Positions 9,092 to 18,228 of a stretch of DNA of 64,000 nucleotides are shown in pieces (the stretch's first letter is position 1; the number at the start of each line of letters is the position of its first letter). The notes beneath the pieces were generated by a model. The model made no database searches. It worked only from the letters and a program-made list of their open reading frames with translations, and was not told where the DNA came from. The position numbers were made by a program, and so were the translations under genes. Source of the stretch: JAMXLO01 sp963749575 (GTDB taxonomy: Bacteria; Pseudomonadota; Alphaproteobacteria; Acetobacterales; Acetobacteraceae); NCBI GenBank assembly GCA_963749575.1, contig CAVVNM010000014.1, forward strand, positions 248,001 to 312,000. Reading direction: 5' to 3'.

Positions 9092-9852
9092 TGCGCGTCC
9101 TTCGGCATCTCCTGGCAGCAGCGCTGCTTGCCGCCGCGCTGGCGGCACCGGCCTTGGCGCAGGACGCGCCCACGCCGCCGGCACAGCGCTGGAGCTTCGA
9201 TGGCCCATTCGGCACGTTCGATCTGGCCGCCGCGCAACGCGGCTTCCAGGTCTATTCCGAGGTCTGCTCGCTCTGCCACTCGATGCAGTATCTGCACTAC
9301 CGCGACCTCGCGGGCATCGGCCTGACCGACGATCAGATCAAGGCGATCGCCGCCGCAGTCACCGTGCCGCAAGGGGTCGATGACCAAGGCCAGCCGAAGG
9401 AAGGTCCAGCGACGCCGGCGAGCCAGTTCCGCTCACCGTACCCGAATGAGCAGGCAGCACGTGCGGCACTGAACGGCGCGCTGCCCCCTGACCTGTCGCT
9501 GATCGTCAATGCCCGCGAGGGCCACGCCGACTACATTTACGCCATCCTGACCGGCTACGCCGATCCGCCGCCCGGCATGCAGATGCAGGACGGGATGAAC
9601 TACAACAAGATGTTCGCCGGCCATCAGATCGCCATGCCGCCGCCGTTGCAGGATGGTCGCGTGACCTACGCCGACGGCACCCCTGCCACGGTCGAGCAGA
9701 TGGCCCATGATGTGGTCACGTTCCTGGCGTGGGCCGCCAATCCGGAGATGGTGGAGCGCAAGCAGATCGGCTGGCGCTGGGTGCTGTTCTTCCTGATCAT
9801 GACCGGCCTCACCTACGCGGTGAAGCGCAAGGTCTGGGCGGATGTGCACTGA
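9091..9852 (+). CDS. petC: cytochrome c1 of the bc1 complex
   Basis: 253 residues. An N-terminal signal peptide (LLAAALLAAALAAPALA) precedes a periplasmic haem domain with CSLCH as the c-type attachment site near residue 62. A single C-terminal anchor, WVLFFLIMTGLTYAVKRKVW, holds it in the inner membrane. The sixth-ligand region NYNKMFAGHQIAMPPPL carries a candidate axial Met. It accepts electrons from the Rieske protein and passes them to soluble cytochrome c. It is the last gene of petABC; intergenic repeats follow. Confidence 0.96.
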   Translation: MRVLRHLLAAALLAAALAAPALAQDAPTPPAQRWSFDGPFGTFDLAAAQRGFQVYSEVCSLCHSMQYLHYRDLAGIGLTDDQIKAIAAAVTVPQGVDDQGQPKEGPATPASQFRSPYPNEQAARAALNGALPPDLSLIVNAREGHADYIYAILTGYADPPPGMQMQDGMNYNKMFAGHQIAMPPPLQDGRVTYADGTPATVEQMAHDVVTFLAWAANPEMVERKQIGWRWVLFFLIMTGLTYAVKRKVWADVH

Positions 9853-9860
9853 TCCGCCTG

Positions 9861-10073
9861 TCATTGCGAGTTCCAAGACCCGACGGAACGAAACTGGCCG
9901 CCGACGATCCCCATCGCCATTCCCGCGGAAGCGGGAACCCAGGGGGATAGCACGTTGTTTGACGCCACTGGGCCCCGCTTTCGCGGGGATGACAACAGGG
10001 GGCAGTTGCTTGTTAGGAGTGCGCGCGCAGTACGACCGGGATTGCTTCGTCGGCTTCGCTTCCTCGCAATGAC
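9861..10073. repeat. nested intergenic inverted repeats between petC and mtnP
   Basis: An outer pair, TCATTGCGAG at 9861 and CTCGCAATGA at 10063-10072, encloses an inner ~77 bp element at about 9916-9993. The inner element begins CCATTCCCGCGGAAGCGGG and ends CGCTTTCGCGGGGATGAC. Both types belong to widely distributed proteobacterial extragenic palindromes. The stretch ATTGCTTCGTCGGCTTCGCT near 10041 is typical of the outer family. No gene lies here. The hairpins may end or protect the petABC transcript. Confidence 0.75.
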
Positions 10074-10085
10074 GGGTAGCCCGCA

Positions 10086-10955
10086 ATGATCGACCCCGTC
10101 ATCGGCGTCATCGGCGGCTCGGGCATCTATGACATCGAGGGACTCGAGGACAAGGCTTGGCGTCAGGTCGCCACACCGTGGGGCATGCCGTCGGATGCGC
10201 TGCTGTTCGGGCGGCTCGCCGACGTGCGCTGCGTGTTCCTGCCGCGGCACGGGCGCGGCCATCCGCTGTCGCCGACGCACCTCAACTATCGCGCCAACAT
10301 CGATGCGCTGAAACGCTCCGGCGTCACCGACGTGCTGTCGCTCTCCGCCGTCGGCAGCCTGAAGCCCGAGCTGTCACCGGGGCATTTCGTCATCGTCGAT
10401 CAGTTCATCGACCGCAGCTTCGCGCGCGAGAAGAGCTTTTTCGGCGAAGGCATCGTGGCGCACGTTTCAATGGCACACCCGGTGTGCTCGCGCCTTGGCG
10501 ATGCGCTGGAAGGAGCGGCGCGCGGCCTCGGTTTGCCAGTCACGCGCGGCGGCACCTACCTCGTGATGGAAGGGCCGCAGTTCTCCACCAAGGCGGAGAG
10601 CGAATTGTATCGCTCCTGGGGCTGCAGCGTGATCGGCATGACCAACATGCCGGAGGCCAAGCTCGCCCGCGAGGCGGAGCTGAACTATGCGACCGTGGCC
10701 ATGGTGACCGATTTCGACTGCTGGCATCCGGACCACGACCACGTCACGGTCGAGGCGGTGGTGCGCGTGTTGCTGGACAACGCCGACAAGGCACGCGCCC
10801 TGGTGCAACGGGTCGTGCCGGAGCTCGGCCGACCGCGCGAACTGTGCCCGGCAGGCTGCGATCGGGCCCTCGACAACGCCATCATCACCGCGAGCCACAT
10901 GCGCGATCCGCAACTTGCGGCGAGGCTTGACGCGGTGGCAGGGCGGCTACTGTAG
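10086..10955 (+). CDS. mtnP: 5'-methylthioadenosine phosphorylase
   Basis: 289 residues of the PNP/MTAP family. It cleaves methylthioadenosine to adenine and 5-methylthioribose 1-phosphate in polyamine and methionine salvage. Signatures are IGVIGGSGIYDIEGL at the N-terminus, the phosphate-binding RHGRGHPLSPTHLNYRANI, GGTYLVMEGPQFSTKAES, and IGMTNMPEAKLAREAE with the substrate-binding Met. VTDFDCWH, with Asp in the base-binding position, favours adenosine over guanosine substrates. The gene overlaps the convergent GT39 gene by 9 bases at its 3' end. Confidence 0.95.
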   Translation: MIDPVIGVIGGSGIYDIEGLEDKAWRQVATPWGMPSDALLFGRLADVRCVFLPRHGRGHPLSPTHLNYRANIDALKRSGVTDVLSLSAVGSLKPELSPGHFVIVDQFIDRSFAREKSFFGEGIVAHVSMAHPVCSRLGDALEGAARGLGLPVTRGGTYLVMEGPQFSTKAESELYRSWGCSVIGMTNMPEAKLAREAELNYATVAMVTDFDCWHPDHDHVTVEAVVRVLLDNADKARALVQRVVPELGRPRELCPAGCDRALDNAIITASHMRDPQLAARLDAVAGRLL

Positions 10956-12503
10956 CTGCCCGGACCGGCGTGGCGGAATGATCGTCACCACGTAATCCAC
11001 CGCCTTGGCGAGGTGACCCCAGAACGCATGGGCCACGGACAGCTCGGTCCGGGTCGATTCCGGCGTGGTGAACCCGGCGGTGGCGGCCAGACAGAAACTG
11101 TCGTCGCTGACGCAGACCGAAAGCAGGCCCCGCTCGGCAAGCGCTTCCGGGGTCACCCAGAGATTGCGGGAATAATCGAACAACACGAAGACCTGCGGCC
11201 GGTCCGGGCTGTAGAACGCGATCGCGTTGTCATACCAGGGCGAACCCGCGACGTAGGCCAGTGGCAGCGACGTCCGATCATGCCAGAGCCGCGTCGCCTC
11301 GGTCGCCACCTCCTGAAACGGCGCGGCGTTCTCGGCACCGGACGACAGCCGGCTGCGCGCCAGCGCGATCGCCGGCGAAATTGCCAGCGCGCCGAGCGTC
11401 ACCGCTGCGGCCAACCGGGTACTGATCCGACACAGGCGATCGATATCCCGAGTGCCGGCGATCTCGATGGCCAGCAGCGGCACGAGCGGGAAGGTTCCGA
11501 TCAGCATTTCCGACGTGACCCTGGTACGCAGCGCCAGGGCGCTCGCGATCGTCAGCGCCAGCGGCGCCAGGGCCAGGGTCGCCAGCACGCCCAGTGCCGG
11601 CGCGCGCGAGCTGTGGCCGACCGTTGCGGTCGCGTCGCGCCGCGCGAACCAGGTCACTGATCCGACGACGAGAACGACCCCGAGATTCATTCCAAGCACG
11701 CCTGACAGGGTCTGCCCTGCGTACCCGAGCACATAGTGCCATGCCTCATCCGAGATGCTGGCGAGATAGTGCAGCGGCGGCGCTCGATGGGTCATCAGCC
11801 ACCACACATGCGGCGTGCAGACTGCCGCCGCCACGACCATGGCGAGATACGGCGACGCTGACGCAATGTAGTTCCGCCGCGAAGGATGCTGGAGTGCAGC
11901 CAGCAGGCAGGTCGCGACCAGGATCAACGCATAATATTTCGACATCATGGCGAGGCCGATCATCGCCCCGAACGCGACGGCGTCCGCGACACGACGGCCT
12001 TGCAGGGATCTCATGAAGTAATGCAGGGTCCACGGCCAAATGGACAGGAATATGACGTTCGCATTGTACTTGTAGGCATAGAATGTGTAGAGCGGCGTCA
12101 GCAGCAACAGCGCCCACGCCGCCACCCGCTTCGGACCCTGCACGAAGTCGCCGATCAGCAGCCATGCGCCGCAGAGGCCGATGCCCGCGTTCAGGCTGCT
12201 CAGCAGCGCGAAGGCCCAGCCGGTGCGCGGAAAAATGGCAAACCACAGACCGCATATCCAGGCCCAGAACGGCGGGTGCTGATTGTAGCCGAGTTGGAAT
12301 TCCTGGCCCCAGGCATAGGCTTCCGCCATGTCGTGTTTGATCGCCACCGGCGCTTCGGTTATCGTGAAATACAATGCCCATACCGTCACGAATGCCGCAA
12401 ACAGGGCAAGCATTGTTGGAACACCCGGTTGCGCCATCGTTCCGGCAACGGCAGTGCTCGAGCGGGGTGCGATCTCATGGTGGGTTCGTTCAGCAACGTT
12501 CAT
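10947..12503 (-). CDS. membrane glycosyltransferase, GT39/ArnT-PMT type
   Basis: 518 residues with roughly 10-12 hydrophobic segments. The first periplasmic-loop region carries DMAEAYAWGQEFQLGYNQHP and PPFWAW, the acidic and H-P-P features of lipid-linked sugar transferases that decorate lipid A or polysaccharide with undecaprenyl-linked sugars. NQHPPFWAW near residue 70 is the strongest family sign. The start at 12503 (MNVAERTHHE) avoids most of the overlap with the divergent GT4 gene; a longer N-terminus is open up to 12683. Together with GT4, O-antigen ligase and heptosyltransferase genes nearby it suggests lipopolysaccharide assembly or modification. Confidence 0.8.
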   Translation of the reverse strand: MNVAERTHHEIAPRSSTAVAGTMAQPGVPTMLALFAAFVTVWALYFTITEAPVAIKHDMAEAYAWGQEFQLGYNQHPPFWAWICGLWFAIFPRTGWAFALLSSLNAGIGLCGAWLLIGDFVQGPKRVAAWALLLLTPLYTFYAYKYNANVIFLSIWPWTLHYFMRSLQGRRVADAVAFGAMIGLAMMSKYYALILVATCLLAALQHPSRRNYIASASPYLAMVVAAAVCTPHVWWLMTHRAPPLHYLASISDEAWHYVLGYAGQTLSGVLGMNLGVVLVVGSVTWFARRDATATVGHSSRAPALGVLATLALAPLALTIASALALRTRVTSEMLIGTFPLVPLLAIEIAGTRDIDRLCRISTRLAAAVTLGALAISPAIALARSRLSSGAENAAPFQEVATEATRLWHDRTSLPLAYVAGSPWYDNAIAFYSPDRPQVFVLFDYSRNLWVTPEALAERGLLSVCVSDDSFCLAATAGFTTPESTRTELSVAHAFWGHLAKAVDYVVTIIPPRRSGQLQ

Positions 12504-12603
12504 GTCGTTCAACGGTCCCCGCCGATTCCTTGGCGCGCTCGATGGTGATGGAACAGGCTTGCGTTCACCCATATCAATTGGCGCCGCGGTAGGACAAGAC
12601 CGC

Positions 12604-13722
12604 TTGGCTGCTGCTTCGATCGCGGTGGTGCTGCCGATGCGCGAGCAGGTGAGCAGCGGACGGGCCGGCGCCGTGGCGCTCAACGTTATGGAGCTGGGCC
12701 GGGCGAGCGCGTTTCACGACCGCATTCTGGTCGTGGGCGGGACCGAGCCAGGTGACTTCACTCTGCCATATCATCACGCCAAGCCAGCGCATCGGACCGT
12801 GCTCGGCGTGTCCTGGCCGTTCTGGCGCCGCGCCAGCGATCGCTATGCCGATGCGGTCGCTGACGTCATTGCGGCGCACGGCTGTGTCGTGGTCGAGGTA
12901 CACAACCGCGGGCGCCTGTTCCGCCGGCTGACGGCGCGCCTGGGCTCACGGGTCCGGGCATGCCTGTATCTCCACAACGATCCGCAAAGCATGGAGGGCC
13001 TGCACACTACGCCCGCGCGGGCGCAAATCCTTGAGCGTGCCGCGTTGGTCTATTGTCTCAGCGACTACATACGCGACCGCTTCGTCGACGGCATCGAAGG
13101 CCCGACGGAGCGCGTGGTGGTGCTCCCCAACGGCATTGCCGCGTTGCCGGCGGAGCGACCGCCGAGACGGAGATCGATACTGTTCGTTGGCCGCCTCATC
13201 CCGGAGAAGGGCGTCGATGAACTCTTCGATGCCCTGCGACGGATTGCCCGGGAGTTGCCGGATTGGCGGGTGGAGATCATCGGCCGGGCGCCCAGGCGCC
13301 ACCGGTCGCGCTACCAACGGGCGCTGGGAGAACTCAAGACCATTTGGGGAGAACGGCTTGTCGTGATGGAATCGTTGCCGCACGCGGAGGTGATGCGAGC
13401 CTATGCGTGCGCCGCAATCACGGTGGTCCCCTCGCGCTGGCAGGAGCCGTTCGGACGAACGGCACTCGAAGCCTTGGCTGGCGGCTCTGCCGTCATCGCC
13501 AGCCGATCGGGCGGCCTCCCGGAGATTGTTGGTAACGCCGGGATGCTGCTCGATGCCGTGACCCCGCAGGCCATAGCATCGGCGATCCTGGCCCTGGCAC
13601 GCGACCCGATGCGGCGCGACTCGATGGGCAGGGCGGGCGAAGCGCGCGTGGCAGCCTGCTTCGATCTCGGTCTACTGGCGCACCGCCTCGACGGTTGGCG
13701 CGAAGGCTTGCTGGTTCGCTGA
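12604..13722 (+). CDS. GT4-family glycosyltransferase
   Basis: About 372 residues with a GT-B fold. The N-terminal Rossmann segment is SIAVVLPMREQVSSGRAGAV. The C-terminal donor domain shows SILFVGRLIPEKGVDEL, VVPSRWQEPFGRTALEALA and GGSAVIASRSGGLPEIVG, the nucleotide-sugar binding E-x7-E region of family 4. The start is uncertain. I chose TTG 12604 because the fold begins there and TAGGAC lies just upstream; ATG 12502 and TTG 12559 are also in frame, but 12502 would overlap the divergent gene's start. The 3' end overlaps the convergent O-antigen ligase gene by 51 bases. Confidence 0.85.
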   Translation: MAAASIAVVLPMREQVSSGRAGAVALNVMELGRASAFHDRILVVGGTEPGDFTLPYHHAKPAHRTVLGVSWPFWRRASDRYADAVADVIAAHGCVVVEVHNRGRLFRRLTARLGSRVRACLYLHNDPQSMEGLHTTPARAQILERAALVYCLSDYIRDRFVDGIEGPTERVVVLPNGIAALPAERPPRRRSILFVGRLIPEKGVDELFDALRRIARELPDWRVEIIGRAPRRHRSRYQRALGELKTIWGERLVVMESLPHAEVMRAYACAAITVVPSRWQEPFGRTALEALAGGSAVIASRSGGLPEIVGNAGMLLDAVTPQAIASAILALARDPMRRDSMGRAGEARVAACFDLGLLAHRLDGWREGLLVR

Positions 13723-14931
13723 CCGCTGTTCCGGCAGGTAGGACAAGGCCCAGCCAATCGCGAGAAACAGCGGAATGGCCGACCAGTTGTGAAAGAATGA
13801 AGTGGTCGATGCCAGCGGCCAAAGCCGCATCAGAATGGTCGCGACCAATCCGGTGAACAACAGATTCCTGGTGTCGCCGTACGCCAGCAGGTCGCGCAGC
13901 AGCAATCCCATGGCCACCACAAAAGCCGCCAGCGCCGGGACGCCCCCCGCGATCATCCATTCGAGATAATAGTTATGCGGATGCGTGCTGCAGCGCGGAT
14001 AGTCGTGTACCCCGAGCAACGGACCAAAGGCGGGATCCGGGCACACGTTGCGGTAATTTCGCATGCCGACACCGAAGATCGGATGCTGCGACGCGATTGC
14101 CAGGCCACTGCTCCAGAGGACGCCATAGGGTGATTGATCGACCGCCGAGACGACCTGCCAGGTTGAGTTGACCTGACGCTGGTACAGCGACGGTCTGGCG
14201 ATCATCACTACCAAGAGCAGTGCTGCGCAGCAGCCGACTGCGATCAGAATCTGGCGGCGCCATTGCGGCAGCAGGATCAGCAGACCGATCACGTCGAGCC
14301 CGAGTGTCGCAAGCGACATGCGTTCGCCGCTCAGGGTGATTGCGAGTATCGAGGCGGCGCAGAGCGTTGTCGCCCATAGCCAGCGGCGGCGCTCTACCAG
14401 TGCGAGCACGGGTGGCAGGAACAGCCAGGCGATCATGATGCCGACGCGCGGTCGACCGAACGGACCGGTCAGCCGCAAGTCGTCCTGCTCCGGACGTGCC
14501 GCGATATCGTAACCCACGAAATACTGAGCTATCGCATCGAGTGACAGCAAAAGAACCGACCATACAGTGATCATGATGAAGCGCTGCCGGTCACCGTCTC
14601 GCCGCAATACCTTGCTGGCAGCAATCGCGAACACCGGATAACGCAGCCAGATGAACGCCTCACCCAGACTGGCAACCGGGTGAACCGCGAACACGCTGCG
14701 GATGCCCAGATAAGCCCACAGTACCACGAGGGTGATGAACCAGGGCCGGTTGAACGCCGAGCCGTCCCGACTGATGGCTGCCCGCACGACGAACACTATC
14801 GCCACCACCGAGCAGAACACATCGGCCACACCGCTCAGTGTGACCAGTGCGATCGGCACCAGCGGAATCAGCCAGCGCTCGGTCGCCGCACAGATCCGTT
14901 CGGCCCGCCGATCGTCCCGTCCGAGCCTCAA
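13672..14931 (-). CDS. waaL: O-antigen ligase / polymerase-like membrane protein
   Basis: 419 residues with about 12 hydrophobic segments and a large loop near residues 270-320. The loop contains YGVLWSSGLAIASQHPIFGVGM and STHPHNYYLEWMIAGG, matching the H-x-H-N motif of the Wzy_C (O-antigen ligase) family. Such proteins join lipid-linked O-antigen to lipid A core in the periplasm; polymerases share the motif, so ligase versus polymerase is not certain. Its start overlaps the stop of the heptosyltransferase gene by 4 bases (ATGA), so the two are one operon. Confidence 0.8.
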   Translation of the reverse strand: MRLGRDDRRAERICAATERWLIPLVPIALVTLSGVADVFCSVVAIVFVVRAAISRDGSAFNRPWFITLVVLWAYLGIRSVFAVHPVASLGEAFIWLRYPVFAIAASKVLRRDGDRQRFIMITVWSVLLLSLDAIAQYFVGYDIAARPEQDDLRLTGPFGRPRVGIMIAWLFLPPVLALVERRRWLWATTLCAASILAITLSGERMSLATLGLDVIGLLILLPQWRRQILIAVGCCAALLLVVMIARPSLYQRQVNSTWQVVSAVDQSPYGVLWSSGLAIASQHPIFGVGMRNYRNVCPDPAFGPLLGVHDYPRCSTHPHNYYLEWMIAGGVPALAAFVVAMGLLLRDLLAYGDTRNLLFTGLVATILMRLWPLASTTSFFHNWSAIPLFLAIGWALSYLPEQRSANQQAFAPTVEAVRQ

Positions 14932-15950
14932 TGCACTTCCTCTGGGTAGCCGCCGTCGATGAGGGGAGCGAGTCCGATCTCGGAGGCGAACTGGTTCACG
15001 CAGGCGATGACCTGCTCGACGCTGAGCTCGATGATCGGGCGAGGTGCGCGATACGGCACCGACTGATCGGCGCCAATTCCCGAATGGCCAGCAGGCTGCA
15101 CCAGCAGCGTGCGCTCGCCCCAGGGATGATAGCGCGCCGGTGGTGTCGGACCGAACAGGCCGACGGTGGGGGCGCCGGACGCAGCGGCCAGATGCATCAG
15201 CCCGCTGTCGTTACCGATGTAGAGACGGGCACGTTCCAGGATGGCCGCGACGACCGGCAGCCGAGCCTCTCCCAGCACGGCCAATGGCGGTCCGCTGCCA
15301 GGACGCTCGGACAGAGCGTCACATATGGCTTCGACAAGCGAACGTTCATCGGCAGCGCCAAGGATCACTACCGCGAGTTTTGCGCCCACGGCATGATGCG
15401 CCGTCAACCGGTCGATCATTGCGACGAACCGGTCGGGTGGCCAGCGCTTCTCGGGACTGCTGGCGCCCGGAGCCACCGCAAGAAAATCGGTGTCCGGAGG
15501 GACAATGAGCGCCGCCGCCTGCCGGTCGCGCTCATGGATCCAGAGGCGGGGCGCCGGAGGCGGGTTGGCGCTCACAAGATTGCCCAGTTCCACGACCCGC
15601 GATTGCGCCGGGTCGGAACGGTTCATGATCCGGCGGTGCCTGGTCGGAACCATCCAGGCAAGAGCCGAACCGCGCAGATCGATCACCAGGTCCCAGGGAC
15701 GGATCAGGCTCAGATACAGGTCCAGCCAATGGCGATTGTAGCGCTTCTTTCGCAGCGGGATGACACGATCGACGCAAGGGGCGCCGTCGAACAGCGAGCA
15801 GGCGAGATAGCCGGCGACCACGGTGATCCGCGCGGTTGGAAAAGTATCGGTCAGCAACCCCAACAGCCCGGTCGAGAGCACGACATCACCGATCCGCGTG
15901 TTGGTAATGAACAGGATGCGCGCTCCGCGTCGCAACGAAGGAAGCCGCAT
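14928..15950 (-). CDS. GT9 heptosyltransferase (LPS core)
   Basis: 340 residues. The N-terminus GARILFITNTRIGDVVLSTG and the donor-site motif NDSGLMHLAAASGAPTVGLF, followed by GPTPPARYHPWG, are diagnostic of ADP-heptose:LPS heptosyltransferases (family 9). LAVAPGASSPEKRWPPDRF provides the phosphate-binding loop. It acts at the cytoplasmic face, adding heptose to the inner core. Whether it is WaaC-, WaaF- or WaaQ-like cannot be told from sequence. First gene of a two-gene operon with the O-antigen ligase. Confidence 0.88.
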   Translation of the reverse strand: MRLPSLRRGARILFITNTRIGDVVLSTGLLGLLTDTFPTARITVVAGYLACSLFDGAPCVDRVIPLRKKRYNRHWLDLYLSLIRPWDLVIDLRGSALAWMVPTRHRRIMNRSDPAQSRVVELGNLVSANPPPAPRLWIHERDRQAAALIVPPDTDFLAVAPGASSPEKRWPPDRFVAMIDRLTAHHAVGAKLAVVILGAADERSLVEAICDALSERPGSGPPLAVLGEARLPVVAAILERARLYIGNDSGLMHLAAASGAPTVGLFGPTPPARYHPWGERTLLVQPAGHSGIGADQSVPYRAPRPIIELSVEQVIACVNQFASEIGLAPLIDGGYPEEVH

Positions 15951-16516
15951 CAGCAGTACCTGCGGTTACGCGACATTGGTATGCAATCCGGCGACCCCCG
16001 AACAATCATGCCATCTGTATCCGTCAGCCTTCCCGCCGCGCCGCTCCGCCTGAATAAGACAATTGCGGGAAAACCAACCAATCGACAAGGCTGACATCGG
16101 CCACCGTTCGCCGCTCATGCAGTGGCGACTGCATAGTACGGGACCGGCCGCGTCGGCTTCGCTGCTGGCATCGCAGAACAACTCGGTGCGCAGCATTGCC
16201 TGGACACCATGTTGCGAAGTCTGGTGCTGTGCCGTGTTCTGCGTGCTGATCCTCAGCCGCACCGGGGACCCGCCGTCACTGGTGCTTTGGCTGCCTGTAT
16301 CGTCATGTCGGTGCGGGCGGGCAGCGCCGTCGCCGCCGCGCCGGATTTGCTGTTCGGTGCCGGCAAGCGATTGCGGCGGTCGCAAAGGACATCGGGATGT
16401 TGGGACGGTTACGCGGATTACCCACGCGTCGTCTACGGATTGCCTGCCGCACTCACCGTGCCGCGCGGATCGCTCTCCCGGTTGTGCGTGGGGTACTGGC
16501 CGCGCAAGATGGCGAT
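15951..16516. other. 566-base stretch with no convincing gene
   Basis: Short open frames run through here on both strands, but none has a recognisable domain, a convincing ribosome site or codon use like its neighbours. It must hold the promoter of the heptosyltransferase operon on the minus strand. I could not pick a clear -35/-10 pair. Confidence 0.5.
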
Positions 16517-16702
16517 ATGGGCGAGATCGTCAACCTGCATCGGGCGAAGCAGCGGCGGGCACGGCAGGAAGCGGCGGTGACAGCCAAGCAGAACCGTGTG
16601 CGACACGGTCGGACCGGGGCCGCAAAATCGAACGAGAGGCGGGCCGAGGAGCGGCGCCAAGCCAGGCTTGATGCGTTACGGCGCGGCGTAACCGACGAAT
16701 GA
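16517..16702 (+). CDS. DUF4169 family small protein
   Basis: 61 residues, strongly basic and helical. It begins MGEIVNLHRAKQRRARQEAA and contains NRVRHGRTGAAKSNERRAEE, the two conserved blocks of DUF4169 as I know the family (GEIVNLR.ARK and NR..HGRTKAEK). The open frame extends upstream, but family members begin at MGEI/MAEI, which fixes the start. Function unknown; the charge suggests nucleic acid or ribosome contact. Its 3' end overlaps the convergent rppH by 27 bases. Confidence 0.75.
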   Translation: MGEIVNLHRAKQRRARQEAAVTAKQNRVRHGRTGAAKSNERRAEERRQARLDALRRGVTDE

Positions 16703-17161
16703 TGCGGCGAGGATTCGATAGATCGGCCGCTTGAAAGCCACCGCCAGCGCCGGCAGCTCTGCCAGCTCCGCCCAGCGCCAGGCATCGAACTCGGGATCCG
16801 GATCGGCGTCCAGCCGGATATCGCCGTCCCCGCCGGTGAAGCGAAGCGCGAACCAGCGCTGCGTCTGGCCGCGGTATCGGCCGCCGAGCGCCACGCCGAC
16901 CAGCTCCGGCGGCAGGTCATAGGTCAGCCAGTCGGGATGCTCGCCGATGATCTCGGCACGGTCGGTGCCGATCTCCTCCGCCAGCTCTCGCAACACCGCC
17001 GCGCGCGGGTCCTCGTCCGGATCGATGCCGCCTTGCGGGAGTTGCCAGCCGCCGGCCGGGCCCTCCGCGTTCGGCAGGTCGGCGCGGCGGGCGACGAACA
17101 CCCGGCCATCCCGGTTGAACAGCACGGCGCCGACATTCCGTCGATACGGCAAAGTGCTCAT
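16676..17161 (-). CDS. rppH: RNA 5'-pyrophosphohydrolase (Nudix)
   Basis: 161 residues. RppH removes pyrophosphate from 5'-triphosphate RNA ends to trigger mRNA decay. The Nudix box is complete: GGIDPDEDPRAAVLRELAEE followed by IG, with the glycine, REL and EE residues in register. It starts YRRNVGAVLFNRDGRVFVARR and contains QTQRWFALRF, both typical of RppH/YgdP. The start overlaps the stop of the upstream deacetylase gene by 4 bases. Last gene of the gpmI-envC-ctpA-yibQ-rppH run. Confidence 0.95.
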   Translation of the reverse strand: MSTLPYRRNVGAVLFNRDGRVFVARRADLPNAEGPAGGWQLPQGGIDPDEDPRAAVLRELAEEIGTDRAEIIGEHPDWLTYDLPPELVGVALGGRYRGQTQRWFALRFTGGDGDIRLDADPDPEFDAWRWAELAELPALAVAFKRPIYRILAASFVGYAAP

Positions 17162-18219
17162 TGTGCCGCCGGCGCCTGCACCAGGGCGCTCACCGGGGCA
17201 AGCGCCAGACCATCCGCCGCCAGCCCGTTCGCCCAGGCGGCGAGGCGCTGCGTGGTCACCGGCCGCACCGCACCGGCGAAACCGAGCGCGCTGCCCTGTT
17301 CCCGCGCCAGTCGGGCAAGCCGCGCCAGCTTGTCGTCAATGTCGGCAGCGGCGCCTGGTTCATCGATCACGAGGTCCACTCTCCTGCTCCACACCAGCGG
17401 CAGCGGTGCTGCTCCGGGGCGCGGATCGACATATAGCAGGCCGCGCCGCGCGAGCTCCGCAAGTACCGGGTTGATCTCCTCGGGCAGCGAGGCGAAGCGT
17501 TCACCGCGCAGCCTGCCCTCCGCGCCAACCGCCCCGGCATAACCGGCGAAGCGGGACAACGCCCACTCCAGCCGCGAGCTGTTCTGCTCCACCGACAGGC
17601 TGGTCATCAGCGCCTGCTTGCCGGGATCGTTGAGCGGAAATCCCTGCGGCTCCATGGGGATCGACACCAAGTACTCGTGTTCGGCGGACCGTGCAGCGCC
17701 CAACAGCTTCGCGGGATCCGGGGCATAGGGCGAGATCGCCAGCGTCACGCCGCCGGGCAGTAAACGGATGGCCGCCTCGCTGTCAGCCTGATTGAGGCCG
17801 ACACCTGCCAGCAGCAGGCCGACACGTGGCCGCCGCGTGCTGCTGTCGAAACCGGCGGCATAGACCTGCATTGGCATGCGCCCGTCGGCAGCGATGCGTG
17901 GCAAGAGGTCGGACGGCGACCCTTGCGCCGGTTCCAGCAAGGCGGGATCGGGATCCGCGATAGGTCCCGGCGTATCGCGACCGGGCCGCGGCCCCGGCAG
18001 CGCATTCACCGCCTGTCGCGGGACCGGCTGCTTCGGTTCAGTGGCCGAACGCACCGGTGGCAGCGCTGCCTGGTTGGCGGCCAGGCGTAGCGCAGAGGGA
18101 GCGGGCGGCCCGATCAGCTGCAGCGCCACGCCGCCCACCACCGCCAGCACCGCGATGCACAACCAGAACCATCCGAGGCCACGCCAGCCGGCGAAAAACT
18201 GCCGCGGCCCCGCGAACAC
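17158..18219 (-). CDS. divergent polysaccharide deacetylase family protein (YibQ/DUF610)
   Basis: 353 residues: a short cytoplasmic start, one transmembrane segment (WFWLCIAVLAVVGGVALQLIG, about 18-38), a proline-rich linker, then a periplasmic NodB-like domain from about residue 130. The domain carries PRVGLLLAGVGLNQADSEAA, VTLAISPYAPDP, YLVSIPMEPQGFPLNDPG and GLLYVDPRPGA. This matches the family that follows ctpA and precedes rppH in many alphaproteobacteria. The aspartate/histidine metal site of true deacetylases is degenerate (LLLAGVG instead of LTFDDGP), so activity is doubtful. A cell wall role is inferred from envC and ctpA next door. Confidence 0.85.
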   Translation of the reverse strand: MFAGPRQFFAGWRGLGWFWLCIAVLAVVGGVALQLIGPPAPSALRLAANQAALPPVRSATEPKQPVPRQAVNALPGPRPGRDTPGPIADPDPALLEPAQGSPSDLLPRIAADGRMPMQVYAAGFDSSTRRPRVGLLLAGVGLNQADSEAAIRLLPGGVTLAISPYAPDPAKLLGAARSAEHEYLVSIPMEPQGFPLNDPGKQALMTSLSVEQNSSRLEWALSRFAGYAGAVGAEGRLRGERFASLPEEINPVLAELARRGLLYVDPRPGAAPLPLVWSRRVDLVIDEPGAAADIDDKLARLARLAREQGSALGFAGAVRPVTTQRLAAWANGLAADGLALAPVSALVQAPAAQ

Positions 18220-18228
18220 CGCGAAGCG

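Noticed and set aside
16063..16671. Open frames between the heptosyltransferase and DUF4169 genes
   Set aside because: No family resemblance, no good ribosome site, and compositional bias expected from GC-rich non-coding DNA.
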